Origin: Oncomelania hupensis
Lineage: Eukaryota; Mollusca; Gastropoda; Littorinimorpha; Pomatiopsidae
DNA: 64,000 nucleotides
NCBI GenBank assembly: GCA_036898135.1
Contig: CM072523.1
Coordinates: 38,266,451 to 38,330,450 of the forward strand
Direction: 5' to 3'
The first letter of the stretch is position 1. Every line of letters starts with the position of its first letter. Below, piece after piece: positions 35,101 through 47,337 of the stretch. The position numbers were made by a program, and so were the translations under genes. The notes beneath the pieces are model-generated. The model had not been told where the DNA came from and made no database searches. It saw nothing but the letters and a program-made list of their open reading frames with translations.

Positions 35101-38100
35101 TTATCACAAAAGGAAAACATGGAATTATTAGCCATGATCTAAAGTGTCTGCAGACCCAAAATTATCACAAATTCGGATCACCCAATTTTTAGATACAGTG
35201 CAAAGCATGTTTAGAAAACTGAAGCACAAGGTTAATAGACCTTCGAAAAAGTGCAAATGCGAATAATGTAGCATCTGCAAAGTAAAAATTATGAATTTCG
35301 GTTTAGTTATAATAATGAGATAATGCAAAAAGTGTTTTTAAAAAAAAAGTTAAATTGGGAGCGACGGACTGCCTGACAACCGGACTATTACTGAAGGATG
35401 GCCCGTGATTTAAAATACTGGTATACCAAATATCAAAATCAGTCTAACCGTTTTTGAAATATTCAGCAAACATGTTTAGCAACAACATGATTCCAGTGAC
35501 CTTGACCTTAGCGGAAGAGCAAATATAATGAGAAGGGAGGCAGGCCACTAACTTAGGTAATGTTCCCATGAAGTTGGTCAAAATCCATTCAGCGGTTCTT
35601 CACATATGGCTTTCAACAAAACTACCCACATTTTGCTCGTTCCAATCCTATCCCCCCTACCCCCCCCCCCCCCCACTCCCCTAATCCCATCCTGACTATT
35701 TCAAAGTATTTCCAGATAAGTCTGGAAACACAAAAAAGACTGACCATCATTGGAAGCATTGGGGAAGAATTCATTAGATATTTCGTAGTCAAACTTAATC
35801 TCTGTCAGAGAGAACTCGTTGCTGCCAGTGGCTGCCAGCATCACAGCACTCTTTCCCTTGGCAAATGTCAAGGTCAGGTTCCAGTTCTTGTTGAAGGTGA
35901 TGGTCAACTCCTGAGTTTCGTTGGACAGGCTGCAGTTGCCTTTGACTTCCACGTTTTCAGCCGTTTTGTTAATCAATGGGATGTTGAACTTCATGGTCAA
36001 CGTCTCATTGGTGGTCTGCAATTGGAAGACAAAGAATATCTAAAAACATTCAAAGAGCCAGCATCAAATCACTATGTACAAAGGAGACAGCAATTGAATC
36101 TTAGCTTGACTAGAACCTCAACATGAACACAAGTCAAAATGTTCCAGCTCCACATCATAAAACAAATCAGATTTTTCTCGATGCAAAACTTTCCATTAGA
36201 ATTGTCGCTAACTAGGTCACAACAGAGGCTACCTTGTTCCTATACTTTGAAGCTACCCTCAATGCAGCAGACTATGGTCCACTTTTCATGCAAACATCCA
36301 TCTTTATGACAAGCATAAATGGAAATCTGGTGAAACTGCTTCTCCATGTGATAACCTTTAATTACAGTTCAGTATGAGTAGTAGATAGCATAAATGTTAA
36401 TAATAAAACATAAGAAGAACACAAGTAAAAGAGACCCTCACAGTAGTGTATGTGATGTTGTTCAGTGTGAGTTCTCCCTTCAGGACGATGCAGAAAGTGC
36501 CGTTATCTTCCACAGTGTAGGTATTGTCTCCAGCAGGTGGGTTGGGGGTTGGGGCAGGGGTAGGGGAAGGGGTAGGCTTGGGGTCAAAGTCACATTCAAA
36601 ACCTGTAAAATAAACACACATTAAAACAACCCATGCAATAAAAAGTGTAACTGTCATACAGTGTTATTACTAAGTATCAGATTGCATAAACAGCAATAGG
36701 TCATCCACCCTCTTCTGTGTCTGGTCCTTTCTGCAAAGCACACACACAAGGTGTCACTCCGAAAATATGCATCAACCTCTCAACACCGCTAGCATGGATT
36801 TCTTTCTACTCTTACAGCAAGAATACATTCAGAACTATGAATTCTTGTCTAAACCACTTATACATGTCATGTGGATTACAATTCCGCTACTGTACCATTA
36901 CCTTGCTTTAAATGTCCAAACAAGTATACATAGCAGGAAGGTGGATTTATGACGAGACTACTACATACACATTATATATAACAACACTAAACACTATTGC
37001 ACATGCAAAACAACACTTTTTAATCAAATTTCATGAGTACTGTTTTACCGGCAACAGAATACTCAATACCAAAATGTAAATTTCAGATAATCAGTAAGTA
37101 TTGATGGAACAAAGTTTGCAAGCATGCTATACATACTTAAAAAAAATAATAATAAAAAATAATAATATGGAGAACTTATAACGCACACATCTCACCACAA
37201 GGTGACTCAAGGCGCACAAAAAAGAACATTTACAAAATATGGTTAAAGAACAGAACACTGGAAAATCACAATAAAATGAAACGCACTAAAATATAATGCA
37301 ATAGAATAACTGCACAAGCAAAAATATATATATAGGACAGAATATTGTAAATGCGAGGTTTGGGAATAGAAACGTATAAGGTTTGGAAGTAAAGCAAATA
37401 AAAAAATGGGTATCGCCTTCAAAATTATCCAGTAAAAGTTTAAAATAACTCCCTAGTTCTTTGGTTAAAATTGAAGCTTATCTTTAAAATTTTACAAGAA
37501 TCAGCAACATTTTAGATTAGAGGAAAAAGAAAAAGAAGAATATGAAGATACTCTCCCTAACAAAAATGCTTATATGAATCCTCCCCCTTACGCAGGAGAA
37601 ATTTTTAGAAGCCCTAAATGTGTTTAAATCTATTAATTCTGCTGCTGGAATTTATTTATTTAATTTATTTATTTATTTAATCATTCTTATATAGCGCTTT
37701 CCCAGATCAAGAGCTGCTCAAGGCGCTGGCCAATACTGGATCTAACTCAAGCTGCCCGAGGCGCCAACTTGCAGCCTTTGGGCGCATCGTAATAACGCTC
37801 CAGACAACTGAGCACAATCCTGGGCAGCCAGGGATGGGGGAGAAGGACCTAGGTGCATGCTGGGTGTGTTCTTGTCACTGGCACTCACCCGTCTAGGACA
37901 TGAGCGTTAGGATCTTTAAAGTCCGTTATGATGGAATGTATGCGACACAGACTAGACCTCGGTTTATACTCTCATCCAAAGGAGTAATTCACGGCATTTC
38001 TTATTAAATGTTGATTATTTGCATGATATTTGGAAACCGTTACTTCCCATTTTACCAAAAATGTTGGTTAAATGGAGCTCTCTTCCTGACATCTGGAAGA

Positions 38101-40096
38101 GGTCAGTTTAATTTCGATTCTAAAATAAGGCAAAATGATATCTTCAGTAAGCCATAGCATTAACTTCGCAAGCTGCGAAGTTGTTGGAAAGGCTTATTCT
38201 TAAAAGATTGATTCATTATTGTTAGAAAAAAAAATTTTCTCCACTAACAAGCAGATTTTGAAAAAGGAAGCTGTATTACCAATCTTTTAGTAAAGCTAAC
38301 ATCTCATGTAAGAAAAAAATAGTTTTCTAACAGAACGTTTACGTTAGCGACATTTTTTTTTATGTTCACAAAGTGTGTGATAGTTGTAAACTATGTTCAG
38401 AAAATAGATCGAACTTAGTAAATTTCTCTTAGTCTCATATAACAAAACAGCACGTTGATCTTCTCCTTCATGTAAGGATTTGACAAAAACAAGCCAAAAA
38501 TAGGTGCATGTGTTTAAAATGCTAGATCTACTGAACGGTTGGTCAGAGCTTCATGGGACTTAGTCAGTGTGTAGATAATTGGTAACTATGCAAGTATTGA
38601 GTAAGCTTTAGTTCTGTCAGTGTCATCTGTCTGTGTTACCTGCTATTTTACCTGTGATTATAGGTAATTTCACAACCAATTCTTCGGATGATGAAAGGTC
38701 CGATCTGTAGTCGGAAAGATCGCTAGTGTGCACGCTAGACACTGACAAATCACTCTGATTTTCATTCCCTAACTGATCAGCCCTTTCATCTACTAATTGC
38801 TGCCACAACTGCTCATATCATGTAGACTCATTGTCGGAATCAGATTCTGCCATTTTTAGAGTATCCCCGCTCTCGGAAACGCGACCAAAAACTAAACAAA
38901 AACTTCGATTAAAACGTGTTGTTGACACAACTGCAGTTGACAGGAAGGAAGTACACTGCTTTTAGAATCAGCTAGTGCGCATGCCCAATTGGAACTGGTT
39001 TCCGTTAACTGGGAGAGAGGTGCTAAAAGTAGACGGTAACTAGGCGCGCTTTACTGCGCTTCATGAGCCGTGATGAGACTAAGAGTTTAATTAAACTTAT
39101 TTATGACAGAAAATGGTCTTCAGTTATCTTCAGAAAAAAAACTGTTTAATGTTGTTTAATAATGGTGCAAATTCACTACGTGTGCCTCAGAACTAAATAG
39201 TAACATTCTAAATTATAAGCAAAATGTAAATTATAAAAATAAATGTTTTAAAAAAAGCTGCAAGGCCACCATTTTTAAAGCACACTGATCCACCTACCCA
39301 CAAACCATCTTGCGCACCTAGACCCTTCAAAGAATATCACAAGTTGGAACAGGAAGAAGCACTAACACAAAAGACGCCAACACAAAAGACAACAATCTAG
39401 TCACCGTTTTATGCAAGCTAAGCAGGGTACTTAACCATAATATTGCTTTTTTTTTTTTGCTTTGAGACCGCAAACATCAGTGGCATGTACAAATTATTTC
39501 ATTCATCTTTTATTCCTAAAAACGGATTAAACAAAACATTATCTGGTAAACAGTACAAACTCATCAGTTAACGAAGCGTCAACATGGATCTGGGCAATCT
39601 TTGTTGAAGAAAACACCTTGTGTATTTTCGATTTGTACATACAAGGTTAAAACCTGCTAGAAACTATGACTAGCAAGAATTCCGAGTAATCCTCAGAGAC
39701 AGGAAACCACTGAGTAGGAGGAAGGAATTGTCTTTCGTCTAAGGTCTGACAAAAATGTATTTTATGGGGAGTAAATTTCACACCAACCCTTACCAGGTCT
39801 CTTATACATTGTGTCATGACAACCCGAGAGCAGTTAGATCTGTGAGCAGAGAATTAGTGTGAATTAGAATTAGTAATGTGTGTCTAGAGAATGGTGCAAA
39901 TGAAACAAAATCAGTAATTTTGTTGAACTCCAAAATACAATTCTAACATGAAAATGAGTGCCCAGAAAAAATAAAACCAAACAGTGGCATTAAGATGCCA
40001 AGTAATACCGACTCTGATCTTTGCACGCTCTTGACCTTGACCTCTGATTACAAATACTCACGTGCTGTCAAATAAAGTACATCAAAAGTTGTCTTA

Positions 40097-40128
<32 letters not shown>

Positions 40129-43100
40129 AAAAAAAAAAAACAAACACGCACTGACCTTCGGTGACCTTAACCCTTACATGTGACTTCTCATGCATGTCTG
40201 ATCAAAAAACCCAATGTTATTGAATATTATGGGTTCATTTAACAGCCATTCCACTGTACGATTATGAATTTTTTGGTATGTTTCTGCAAGGCCTAAAATA
40301 ACCTCTCCAAGATCAACGCAAAAACAGAACATATATATTAAAGATCAATATAAATCTCTAAATAAAACAAGTTTGGACTTTATATCTCTCATAGTTAAGG
40401 GTCATAGTCACTTCAAAGTACCTACACTAACTGACTGACCAGCTCCAGTAACCTTGACCTTGGAGTGAGGTTGACCAAATTTGTATAGTATGTGTGTCTG
40501 ATATCTATCATGCATCAAAGAATTATAAATTCAATATTAATAGCCTAGAAAAAAAGTGAAATTTTGTGAAAATCCTGTTGATCCTGTGACTGTGACCTTG
40601 ACCTTGACATTCATTCACTGATCATTTATGAGGTCTCCTGGGTATACGTCATCTTACAAAGTTTGGTTGTGATAGCTAAAATAAGTTCAGAGTACTTAGC
40701 CACTTTTTTGTTTTTGCACAGACACAAGGCAGACGTCCGGACTTTTTGTTTTTTGATATTATTTTTGCACTATTTACCTTTCTTACAGATTTGCAAAAAT
40801 TCAGAAAAAAAGTTTTGGGGATGAGTACATAGACTCACATTGCTCTGCATGCGAGTCAAAAGTGAAATGGTGTCTTTCAAAATGAAAAATAATAACAATG
40901 TTGATATTTCTATGCTCTTGACACCGAGATGACCTTGACCTCCGGCTCCTAAAAAACGCATGTACTATCAAATAAAACTACAGCAAAATTGGTATGCAAA
41001 AAAAAAAAGAAAGAAAAAAAGATGACATTGAGGTGACCTTGATCTTCAGTGACCTTGGGATGACAATAACCCAATGTCGTAATACAGCCATTCCTTTTTT
41101 TAAAAATGGTTTTGACCTTCAAGATCAAGGCAAAAATGGAACATGTATAAAAGATCAATCTATCATCTCTAACTAAAACAAGTTTGGACTTTATATATCA
41201 TAGTTTAGGGTAACTTTGAAGTACCTAGACTAACCGATTTTGGACAGCTCCAGTGACATTGACCTTCGAGTGAGGTTGACCAAATTTGCACTGGTTGTGT
41301 GTCTAATTGATATCCATCATGCATCCAAGATTCATTAGTTCAATATTAATAAATTTGAAAAAAAGAAGAAATTTTAAGAAGAACTGTCATTTTTTAAACT
41401 TAACATTTGTTGATCTGTGACCTTAACCTTGAAGTGAAGTCATTCATTCACTTATCATTTATGAGGTCTCCTGGGTATACAGTATCTTACTGTTTGGTTG
41501 TGACAGTTGGAAGAGATACTAGATTCACTCGCAAATTTTGCACAGACGGCGGATACCAGACCTTGGACAGACTGATGGACAACTTTTTTTTTTAAATTTA
41601 GATGTCATTTTGGAACTATTTATGACTATCTTGCACATATTTACAAAAATTCAGATTTGTTTTCCTGAAGGAGTTGGGATGGTGGGGGAGGGGGGGTGGG
41701 GAGGAGTGAAAGGAGGGTGGGGGCAGGAGAGGGTGGTGGTGAGCATATAGTAAAATCACACAAATATAGTGAAAATGTTAAGACTTTAAACCGAATTTTT
41801 AAAAGAGATCATTTTAAAAACTTTGGTTAACAAGGTCGTATAACCAACCAGTGGGCTATTCAATTCAGGACAGTGATAACCGTTATCAGCAGCCAAGTCC
41901 TAAATAGGAGTGTTCCTAGAAATAAGTCAGTTACAACATTAAAAAAATCAAACACAAACCATTGCCAGTGAAGGATCCATTGACAAGGTTGAAGGCCTGG
42001 AGATTGACATCATTGGCAACCAGAGTGGTGTTGCTGCCCTCAAAGGGCAATTTTTGGAGAGAAGTACAAAGGTAGTAGGTCTCCACATCGTTCTGCTGGA
42101 ACGCCTGCTTGGTCAGGTTGAACTCGGCCTCAGCTGCAAGCAGACACAAAATGTAATGTTTACTACAGACAGAATAAGACCACAAATATAATAAGTAGGT
42201 GCACAGCAACGCTTCATACCAAACAGGATTTGGATGCAAAATTCCATTGACAGAACACTGCAATGTAAAGAGCATCAGCACATGACAAACTCGGCTTAAA
42301 CTAAATGGCATTCAATAATACAAAGTAAAACTTACTGTCAGTGTGGTTGGGGAATGTGGCGTTGTCAAGCAAAACCTTGAGATGCAAGGTGGAGCCCGCC
42401 TTCTTTCCTTCCTCCTCCTCAGTGATGGTGAGGTTGAAAAATGGTTCTGCTGTGCTTTCGATGATCATCACAGCTGTGGTGGTGCCGTTTGCGCACCTGC
42501 CAGTCACCTTGGTGCTGTTGGCCTTCAACTCAATAGGCTTCGAGAACATCTGCACAGCGAATAATGATGTTGATGTGGAAAAGATGGAGCAAAACATTAC
42601 TTCATAACTTGAAGAACTTTACCTTACTTTTGGAGCTTATAAATTAACACAAACATGAAACAGATAATACAAGTTTACGTATTCACCAAACTGCTGCGAG
42701 TTTAACCCCTTAACTGCCACCTCCGAACATCGTTCGGCTTGATTTTCTGCTTCCTGTGTGCTAAAAAACGATCGCCGTTCGTGTATTATTCGTCTGCATT
42801 CTGTAGTCACCCAAGAAGGGAGGTAACAGCAGTAACTGTTGGCAGAGCAGCTAGAAATCTCCAACCAACGGTTCTTTCCCTTTGACCGTTATAAATTGCC
42901 AAAACCGAAATTTGCACAAGTTTTGAAATTTCAGTACTTCTCAGTGTTCAGTCATGAAGCCAAAATGGCGGACAGTGGACGATGAGGGGGTACTACGAGG
43001 TCTGTTTTCAGAGGATATTCAGCACTTGAAGTGCTTCAAGAGGTCCTAAATGATCAAGAAAGTGATGATGAAGACCTTATCACACAAAATTCATATATTG

Positions 43101-44104
43101 GAAGTAGTGTGTGGACTTTGGCTGCTCTGTGGGTTGTGACTTTGTTACTGGCGAGTCTCTACAGCTGTGGGGTATGACGTGTGATTCGGACTTGCCTTAC
43201 CATAGACAGGTACCCCTAATTTCTGTGGATGATATAGCAGTGAAGTTGATTTCCAAGTAGTTTAATGAGTGCTTGATGTTTGTCCTTTTGTTACACCAGT
43301 TTTTTGTGGTGTTCTGTCCTGCATTTTTTGTGTTGATGTGTGTTTTTATGTTCCCAAAATGCTTGACCATGGAAAAAACAAGAATAAATAATTACTTAAA
43401 AAATTTATGTCTTGTCAAATGAAACTATTTTTACTTGAAATTGAAGCCAGGGATGTTACAAAAAAAAACTTGCCAAGTATCTGATATCTCTTCAAATGCC
43501 TGAATTATTCATGTTTTAGTGAACACACCTTCAAAAGTCAAATTTTTGCTACGGCATACAGGAGTACAGGTGCGCTTTTTTATTACGGCAGGTAAAGGAT
43601 TAAATAAACACGTTACTGCCGTGGCACTAAATTTACCAAGTTATAATCACCATCACACAGAATGCAACCTTCTGAAGGGTGGGACTGGGAGTGATACCAC
43701 CTTGAACTGAACCGAGTCATGCCTCATTGGAAGACACCTCTTTCGCTTAGGTCCCACTTACACTTCCCACATCCCAACCTTCTACAACCCTAACATTCTA
43801 CCTCTCTACCCACCCACCCACACACACATGTGACTAACCATAGTGTCATTGCTGTCCTTGTACTCCACCACGATCTGCAGGCCTGCCTTGAGCAAGAAGC
43901 AGGTGACGTTGTGCTCGTCTTTCAGCTCAAAGGTTTCAGCTGTTACAGCAGTCACATTGGGGAAGGTTGGTGGGACAGGACCAGGCACTACTGTAGTAGG
44001 GAGTTCAGTAGTCGTATTGGAGGGGGCTTCACTTGTTGGGGCATTCTCGGTTGTTGAAATCGGAGGACCTGTGGTGGTCGTACTGTCCGCACTGCATTGG
44101 TCAG
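31714..44104 (-). CDS. LAMP1: Lysosome-associated membrane glycoprotein (LAMP), 7 exons, 5' end missing
   Basis: A type I glycoprotein of the lysosomal membrane. Exons are 44104-43839, 42549-42336, 42133-41960, 36602-36442, 36015-35745, 34737-34555 and 31862-31714. All have AG/GT borders and compatible phases, coding about 472 residues. A Thr/Ser/Pro stretch ([16 protein letters not shown]) opens the read part. LAMP domain 1 follows with cysteines in NVTCFLL, GRCANG, YYLCTS and FECDF. A proline hinge ([15 protein letters not shown]) comes next. LAMP domain 2 has [19 protein letters not shown] and AECEAD. The last exon carries the transmembrane segment [19 protein letters not shown] and the tail [12 protein letters not shown], a GYxxPhi lysosomal sorting signal. 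There are many NxS/T glycosylation sites. The signal peptide exon is not found. Introns host piggyBac-like, SINE, LINE and repeat B insertions. Family assignment is firm; LAMP1 versus LAMP2 is a convention. Confidence 0.93.
31916..32790. repeat. Dispersed repeat B, copy 2
   Basis: Aligns with copy 1 at 19828. It includes a (CA)n tract (32129-32163), TGACCTTGACCTT motifs and the phrase AAGTTTGGTTGTAAAAGTTG near its end. It lies in the last LAMP intron. Confidence 0.75.
33711..33882 (-). mobile_element. Family A retroposon, 5'-truncated, 11-bp TSD
   Basis: GTAGTGAGGAG is found just before (ending about 33711) and just after (from about 33883) a 172-base piece of family A. The truncation is on the 5' side, as expected for target-primed reverse transcription. 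The surrounding 33575-33710 encodes a short acidic frame ([14 protein letters not shown], [18 protein letters not shown]) ending in a stop. I cannot assign it. Confidence 0.8.
37440..38340 (+). pseudogene. Decayed jockey/CR1-type reverse transcriptase remnant, split by a SINE
   Basis: Before the SINE, sequence near 37590-37640 reads [16 protein letters not shown], like the KAxGPDGI region of RT. After the SINE, broken frames give fragments resembling LFDIWKTSLISPI-, SYRPISL-, [14 protein letters not shown] and GFRKxRSTxDQL-type RT motifs in the right order (about 37990-38310). Stops and frameshifts are many. It lies in a LAMP intron. Recognition is by eye and tentative at the residue level. 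Confidence 0.5.
37655..37986 (-). mobile_element. tRNA-derived SINE, body and tail (5'-truncated)
   Basis: On the minus strand it carries the same body and the AGCGCTATATAAGAATGATT tail followed by (AAAT)n. It ends at CTCCTTTGGATGAG without the tRNA head. Inserted in the old RT remnant. Confidence 0.78.
38426..39085 (-). mobile_element. TIR element with a 13-bp perfect inverted repeat and a broken ORF
   Basis: CTCTTAGTCTCAT at 38426-38438 is matched by its reverse complement at 39073-39085. Inside, a minus-strand frame starts [11 protein letters not shown], hits a stop, then continues [20 protein letters not shown] and [20 protein letters not shown]. Acidic Ser-rich N-termini like this are seen in several transposase families, but the superfamily is not assigned. 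Confidence 0.5.
39945..40735. repeat. Dispersed repeat B, copy 3
   Basis: Aligns with copy 1. It has a poly-C/poly-A tract at 40095-40140 and ends TTTTTGCACAGACACAAGGC. In a LAMP intron. Confidence 0.72.
40895..41575. repeat. Dispersed repeat B, copy 4
   Basis: Follows copy 3 head-to-tail and aligns from TATTTCTATGCTCTTGACAC through to TTTGCACAGACGGCGG. In a LAMP intron. Confidence 0.72.
42706..43599 (+). mobile_element. piggyBac-like non-autonomous element
   Basis: TTAA occurs at both borders (42702-42705, 43600-43603). The 13-base ends CCCCTTAACTGCC and GGCAGGTAAAGGA are imperfect inverted repeats. TTAA target sites and CCYTTAA-like ends are typical of piggyBac. The interior has only broken frames, including an acidic [20 protein letters not shown] stretch. 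It is inserted in the LAMP intron between the exons at 43839 and 42549. Confidence 0.75.
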
Positions 44105-44256
44105 CTAAACATTAACAATAATTTGTTCAGCCGTGTTTAGTGCTATCATGAAAATCCACTCACACAAGGAGCAATATATATTTTTCAATAATTGTGCTAC
44201 AAGGAAGGAACTTCAAGTTTGTCAACCATTAATGAACATGAGATCTTATACATACA

Positions 44257-44574
44257 CAGGGTTCAGCCTGACACAAAAAAGCTATGGGCCATTGGGCCCC
44301 TCAGATCAAATTTCAATGGGCCATGATTTCAGCAGTAATTTACATACATGTGAAAGATAACCAGGAGATATTATTACAGAAATTAAAACAAAATAGATTA
44401 TTGTGAGTGTGCATGTGTTGTGAAGCATGTTTACCAACAAAACACTAACCAGAACAGGGATCAGTATTTTGACTTGACTCGGGGCTCACACAATCATCTT
44501 GCGTAGGATTAGCGGCGGTAGACTGTGGTTTAACAGCAGCAAACGACAGTCTAGACTGTCCTACCTATAGTTTA

Positions 44575-44605
<31 letters not shown>

Positions 44606-44970
44606 TTATTGGGGGGAGGGGGGGGGGTGGGGGGGTGGGGGGGTATTTCAAAGCGGCACAAAGAAAAACACAAAATCCTCCTTGCACGGACACAACATAC
44701 GCGCAGACGATAGCAAATTCTGATTTGGAAGAATCGTACAACACTTCTTATTGGCTGAAAGATCAACATCCGGGCGGGCCCTCATAGCCAATCGCTGAAC
44801 TTGCCTTAGCAAAAGCATGTTTGTCGCCTCCAATACAGTGCACTGTTATTGTGGTGGCGTACTGGTAACAAAAATCGAAGCGCCATTCGGCCCCTGGCAA
44901 GAATTGTAGATGGGTCATTTTTAATTTTTATGCGTCAATGGCGCAGGGCGCGCTAGTAAACTGATCCCTG
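44257..44970. mobile_element. Possible hAT-like element
   Basis: CAGGGTTCAG at 44257 and CTGATCCCTG ending at 44970 are inverted with one mismatch, and CATACA flanks both. Short direct repeats around GGCCATTGGGCCCCT / GCCATTCGGCCCCT occur near each end. The terminal match is short, so the call is tentative. Part of it overlaps the candidate exon at 44450-44560. A (TTG)n/poly-G tract lies at 44577-44645. Confidence 0.35.
44450..44560 (-). CDS. Candidate phase-1 upstream exon of LAMP
   Basis: A 111-base exon candidate ending TGTTCTG|GTTAGT, in phase with the next LAMP exon (one base carried). It reads QSRLSFAAVKPQSTAANPTQ followed by DDCVSPESSQNTDPCS, Ser/Thr/Pro-rich and similar in style to the [12 protein letters not shown] start of the next exon. 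The acceptor (AGGTAG) lacks a pyrimidine tract, and a possible hAT-like element overlaps it, so it may be chance. Confidence 0.3.
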
Positions 44971-45104
44971 CATACAAGTCAATCAAATGTATTTTCAGAC
45001 ACACATCAACACATAAATGAAACCCAACATTTTCAGAAATGTTTATTTTCATGGAGCTGTTCCATCTGTTTAATCCTAAAGAAGCAATAGAATGGCAAAG
45101 CCCA

Positions 45105-45240
45105 TATTCCTCACATGGTACTTAAGGATTTATACTATTCTAAAAGCATAATAAAGGTGCCCAGTGTAGGCAGAGCTACAAAAAAACTGAATTGAAAAAA
45201 CAAGCAGTAATATTGACTTTGTGACGTCCACTGTGACTCA
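45105..45240. repeat. Repeat B 5' fragment
   Basis: GGCAAAGCCCATATTCCTCA and the following ~100 bases match the start of repeat B. Confidence 0.55.
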
Positions 45241-45303
45241 TTCTTGGCTCAGCCGATTTCCAACTATTTCAAAATTATTTTCAGATGAGGCTTAGTCTAA
45301 AGG

Positions 45304-45306
<3 letters not shown>

Positions 45307-45388
<82 letters not shown>
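45307..45388. repeat. (TA)n microsatellite
   Basis: About 40 TA units. A second tract lies at 45833-45888, on the far side of the MITE at 45390-45830. Confidence 0.95.
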
Positions 45389-45389
<1 letters not shown>

Positions 45390-45392
<3 letters not shown>

Positions 45393-45829
45393 ATATTTAC
45401 CGGAATGTGTCAACCTGCACAACCGTTAGTACAACGGCAGTTGTGATACGGCCTCCCGGAAAGTGTCAACATCGCAAGTTGCCGCATTACGGGAGGCCGC
45501 GAAGTACTTAAAGAAACGAGAAAAAAGGAACTTTCGTCCCCTCTAGGCGACGAATTAGGTCACGCTTTGTTGTGTCTAGGTCAGGAGACTTTTGCCAACC
45601 GTTTGGGAATATTTTCGAACCGTTTATTGACGCCGGATAGCGTCCTCACTTGGTTTCATACAATTTAAGAATCCAAGAAGGCAAATGGGTTTTTGTGACG
45701 GAAAGAAGCTAAAGTGTTAGGGCAAGGGCTAGTGATAGAACTGCAACTAACCCTTACCCGAACCCTTCCCCTTAAGTAGCATTCTTTCCGTCACAAAGAA
45801 AAATTTGACACATTCCGGCGCGTATAAGA

Positions 45830-45830
<1 letters not shown>
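45390..45830. mobile_element. MITE inserted in a (TA)n tract
   Basis: Ends CTCATATTTACCGGAATGTG and its inverted counterpart ending GGCGCGTATAAGAG share CCGGAATGTGTCAA exactly. TA-rich microsatellites on both sides suggest a TA target. The subterminal region repeats CCGGAAAGTGTCAA, and an inner hairpin pairs GTGACGGAAAGAA with TTCTTTCCGTCAC. Confidence 0.7.

Positions 45831-45832
<2 letters not shown>

Positions 45833-45888
<56 letters not shown>
45833..45888. repeat. (TA)n microsatellite
   Basis: About 27 TA units. Confidence 0.95.
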
Positions 45889-45889
<1 letters not shown>

Positions 45890-46500
45890 GCATAATAGAT
45901 GTTTTACCGCGACATGTGTTCTGGCACCGTTTTCTGGCAACACCTATTTCTACTGGTCATATAAAATCAAATTTGATGTCAGACTGTTAAATGGACATCT
46001 GTGATTATAAATATGGGTCAATATTAAATATATATATATTACACCTCGAGAAATTTGAGAAACAAACAGGTTGCCAAAACACCCTGTCTGTGACATATGT
46101 CGTCAAAAAACGGTTATGCGACTCATATACACTATATATATTTATATATTTATAACGGGCATGCTGATTGAACAAATACATTTAAGATTAATCTATGGAC
46201 AACTGTCATTATAAATACGTAACAATATTTTTTTAAAAATAAAATGAAACATGTTCTTGGAACTGTGGAAGATATGCATTCAAACTGTAAAAGACCGTGA
46301 AGACGGCAGCTTGCTAGCTGATTCGTTTTTTTTATTTTTCTTCTCCTTCTTTCTTCCTACGTCACACTTCCTACATACAATGACGTAAAATAAACACCAT
46401 GACGCACATGGAAATAAAACACACACATACAGTTCCAAGTCAAGATCTGCTACATCTCCCTTCTCAAATAATCGCAGTAATAATAGTACATACATTAATA

Positions 46501-47337
46501 CCTATCCTATCCCCTTACTCGGAGGTCGTAGGGGCACCACATATAATCGTTTAACCAGCGTAATCCATCTTTCCCTGCACTCAGAAACCCTGATTGTTTC
46601 GCTCATTGTCAAACCAGTCCATTCTCGAATGTTGTCCTCCCACCTCTTTTTTGGTCTCCCTCTTCTTCTACCTCCTTGCTCTGTGCTTGCAGGATGGTCT
46701 TTGATGATCTGGTAACGTGGCCATACCATCGGAGTTTCCGTTTTTTCACCACTGTGAGCAGGTCATCGTGTTGTCCAATGGCTTGTGTGATGGTCTGTCG
46801 GACTTCGTCGTTGGTGATGTGCTGGGTATAGGAAATGCCCAGAAGTCTTCTGTAGCACCTCATCCCCATGCTTTGTATTCTTCGTTGTAGATCTGCTGTG
46901 AGGGTCCATGTTTCGCAATCATATAGGAAGATGGAGATGACAAGGGAGCGCAGCAGTCTTACCTTGGAATGTAAGCTGATGATCCTGTCTTTCCACATTG
47001 GCTTCAACCTCGCCAGGGCAGCAGTTGTTTGTGCGATACTGTAGAGGACTTCCTGTCGGGACCCATTGTCTGATACAATGGCTCCTAAATATTTTAAGCT
47101 AAGCACTGTGTTGAGGGATTGGCCTTGGACTTTGATGTCCGTGTTGATGCCATTGGTGTTGTTGGTCATAATTAATTTTGGTCTTCTCTGCACTTATTTC
47201 TATTCCATAGGCTCTGGAGGTGGTGTCAAGCCTCTGTACCAGCTGTTCAAGTTCTTGCTCCTCTCCAGCCAATCCATCAATGCCATCCGCAAAACGAAGG
47301 CTGGAGATTGCTCTTTTCCCAATGCTGACTGTGCCTT
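46501..47337 (-). mobile_element. LINE copy, 5'-truncated (minus half of a head-to-head pair)
   Basis: Minus-strand reading starts at EGTVSIGKRAISSLRFADGI, just before the catalytic box, where the second Asp of FADD is now Gly. It runs to the 3' terminal GGATAGG tail at 46501. A frameshift near 47180 and an in-frame gap (RSSKTILQ) make it a pseudogene. It is the same family as 16232-18396. Confidence 0.88.
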
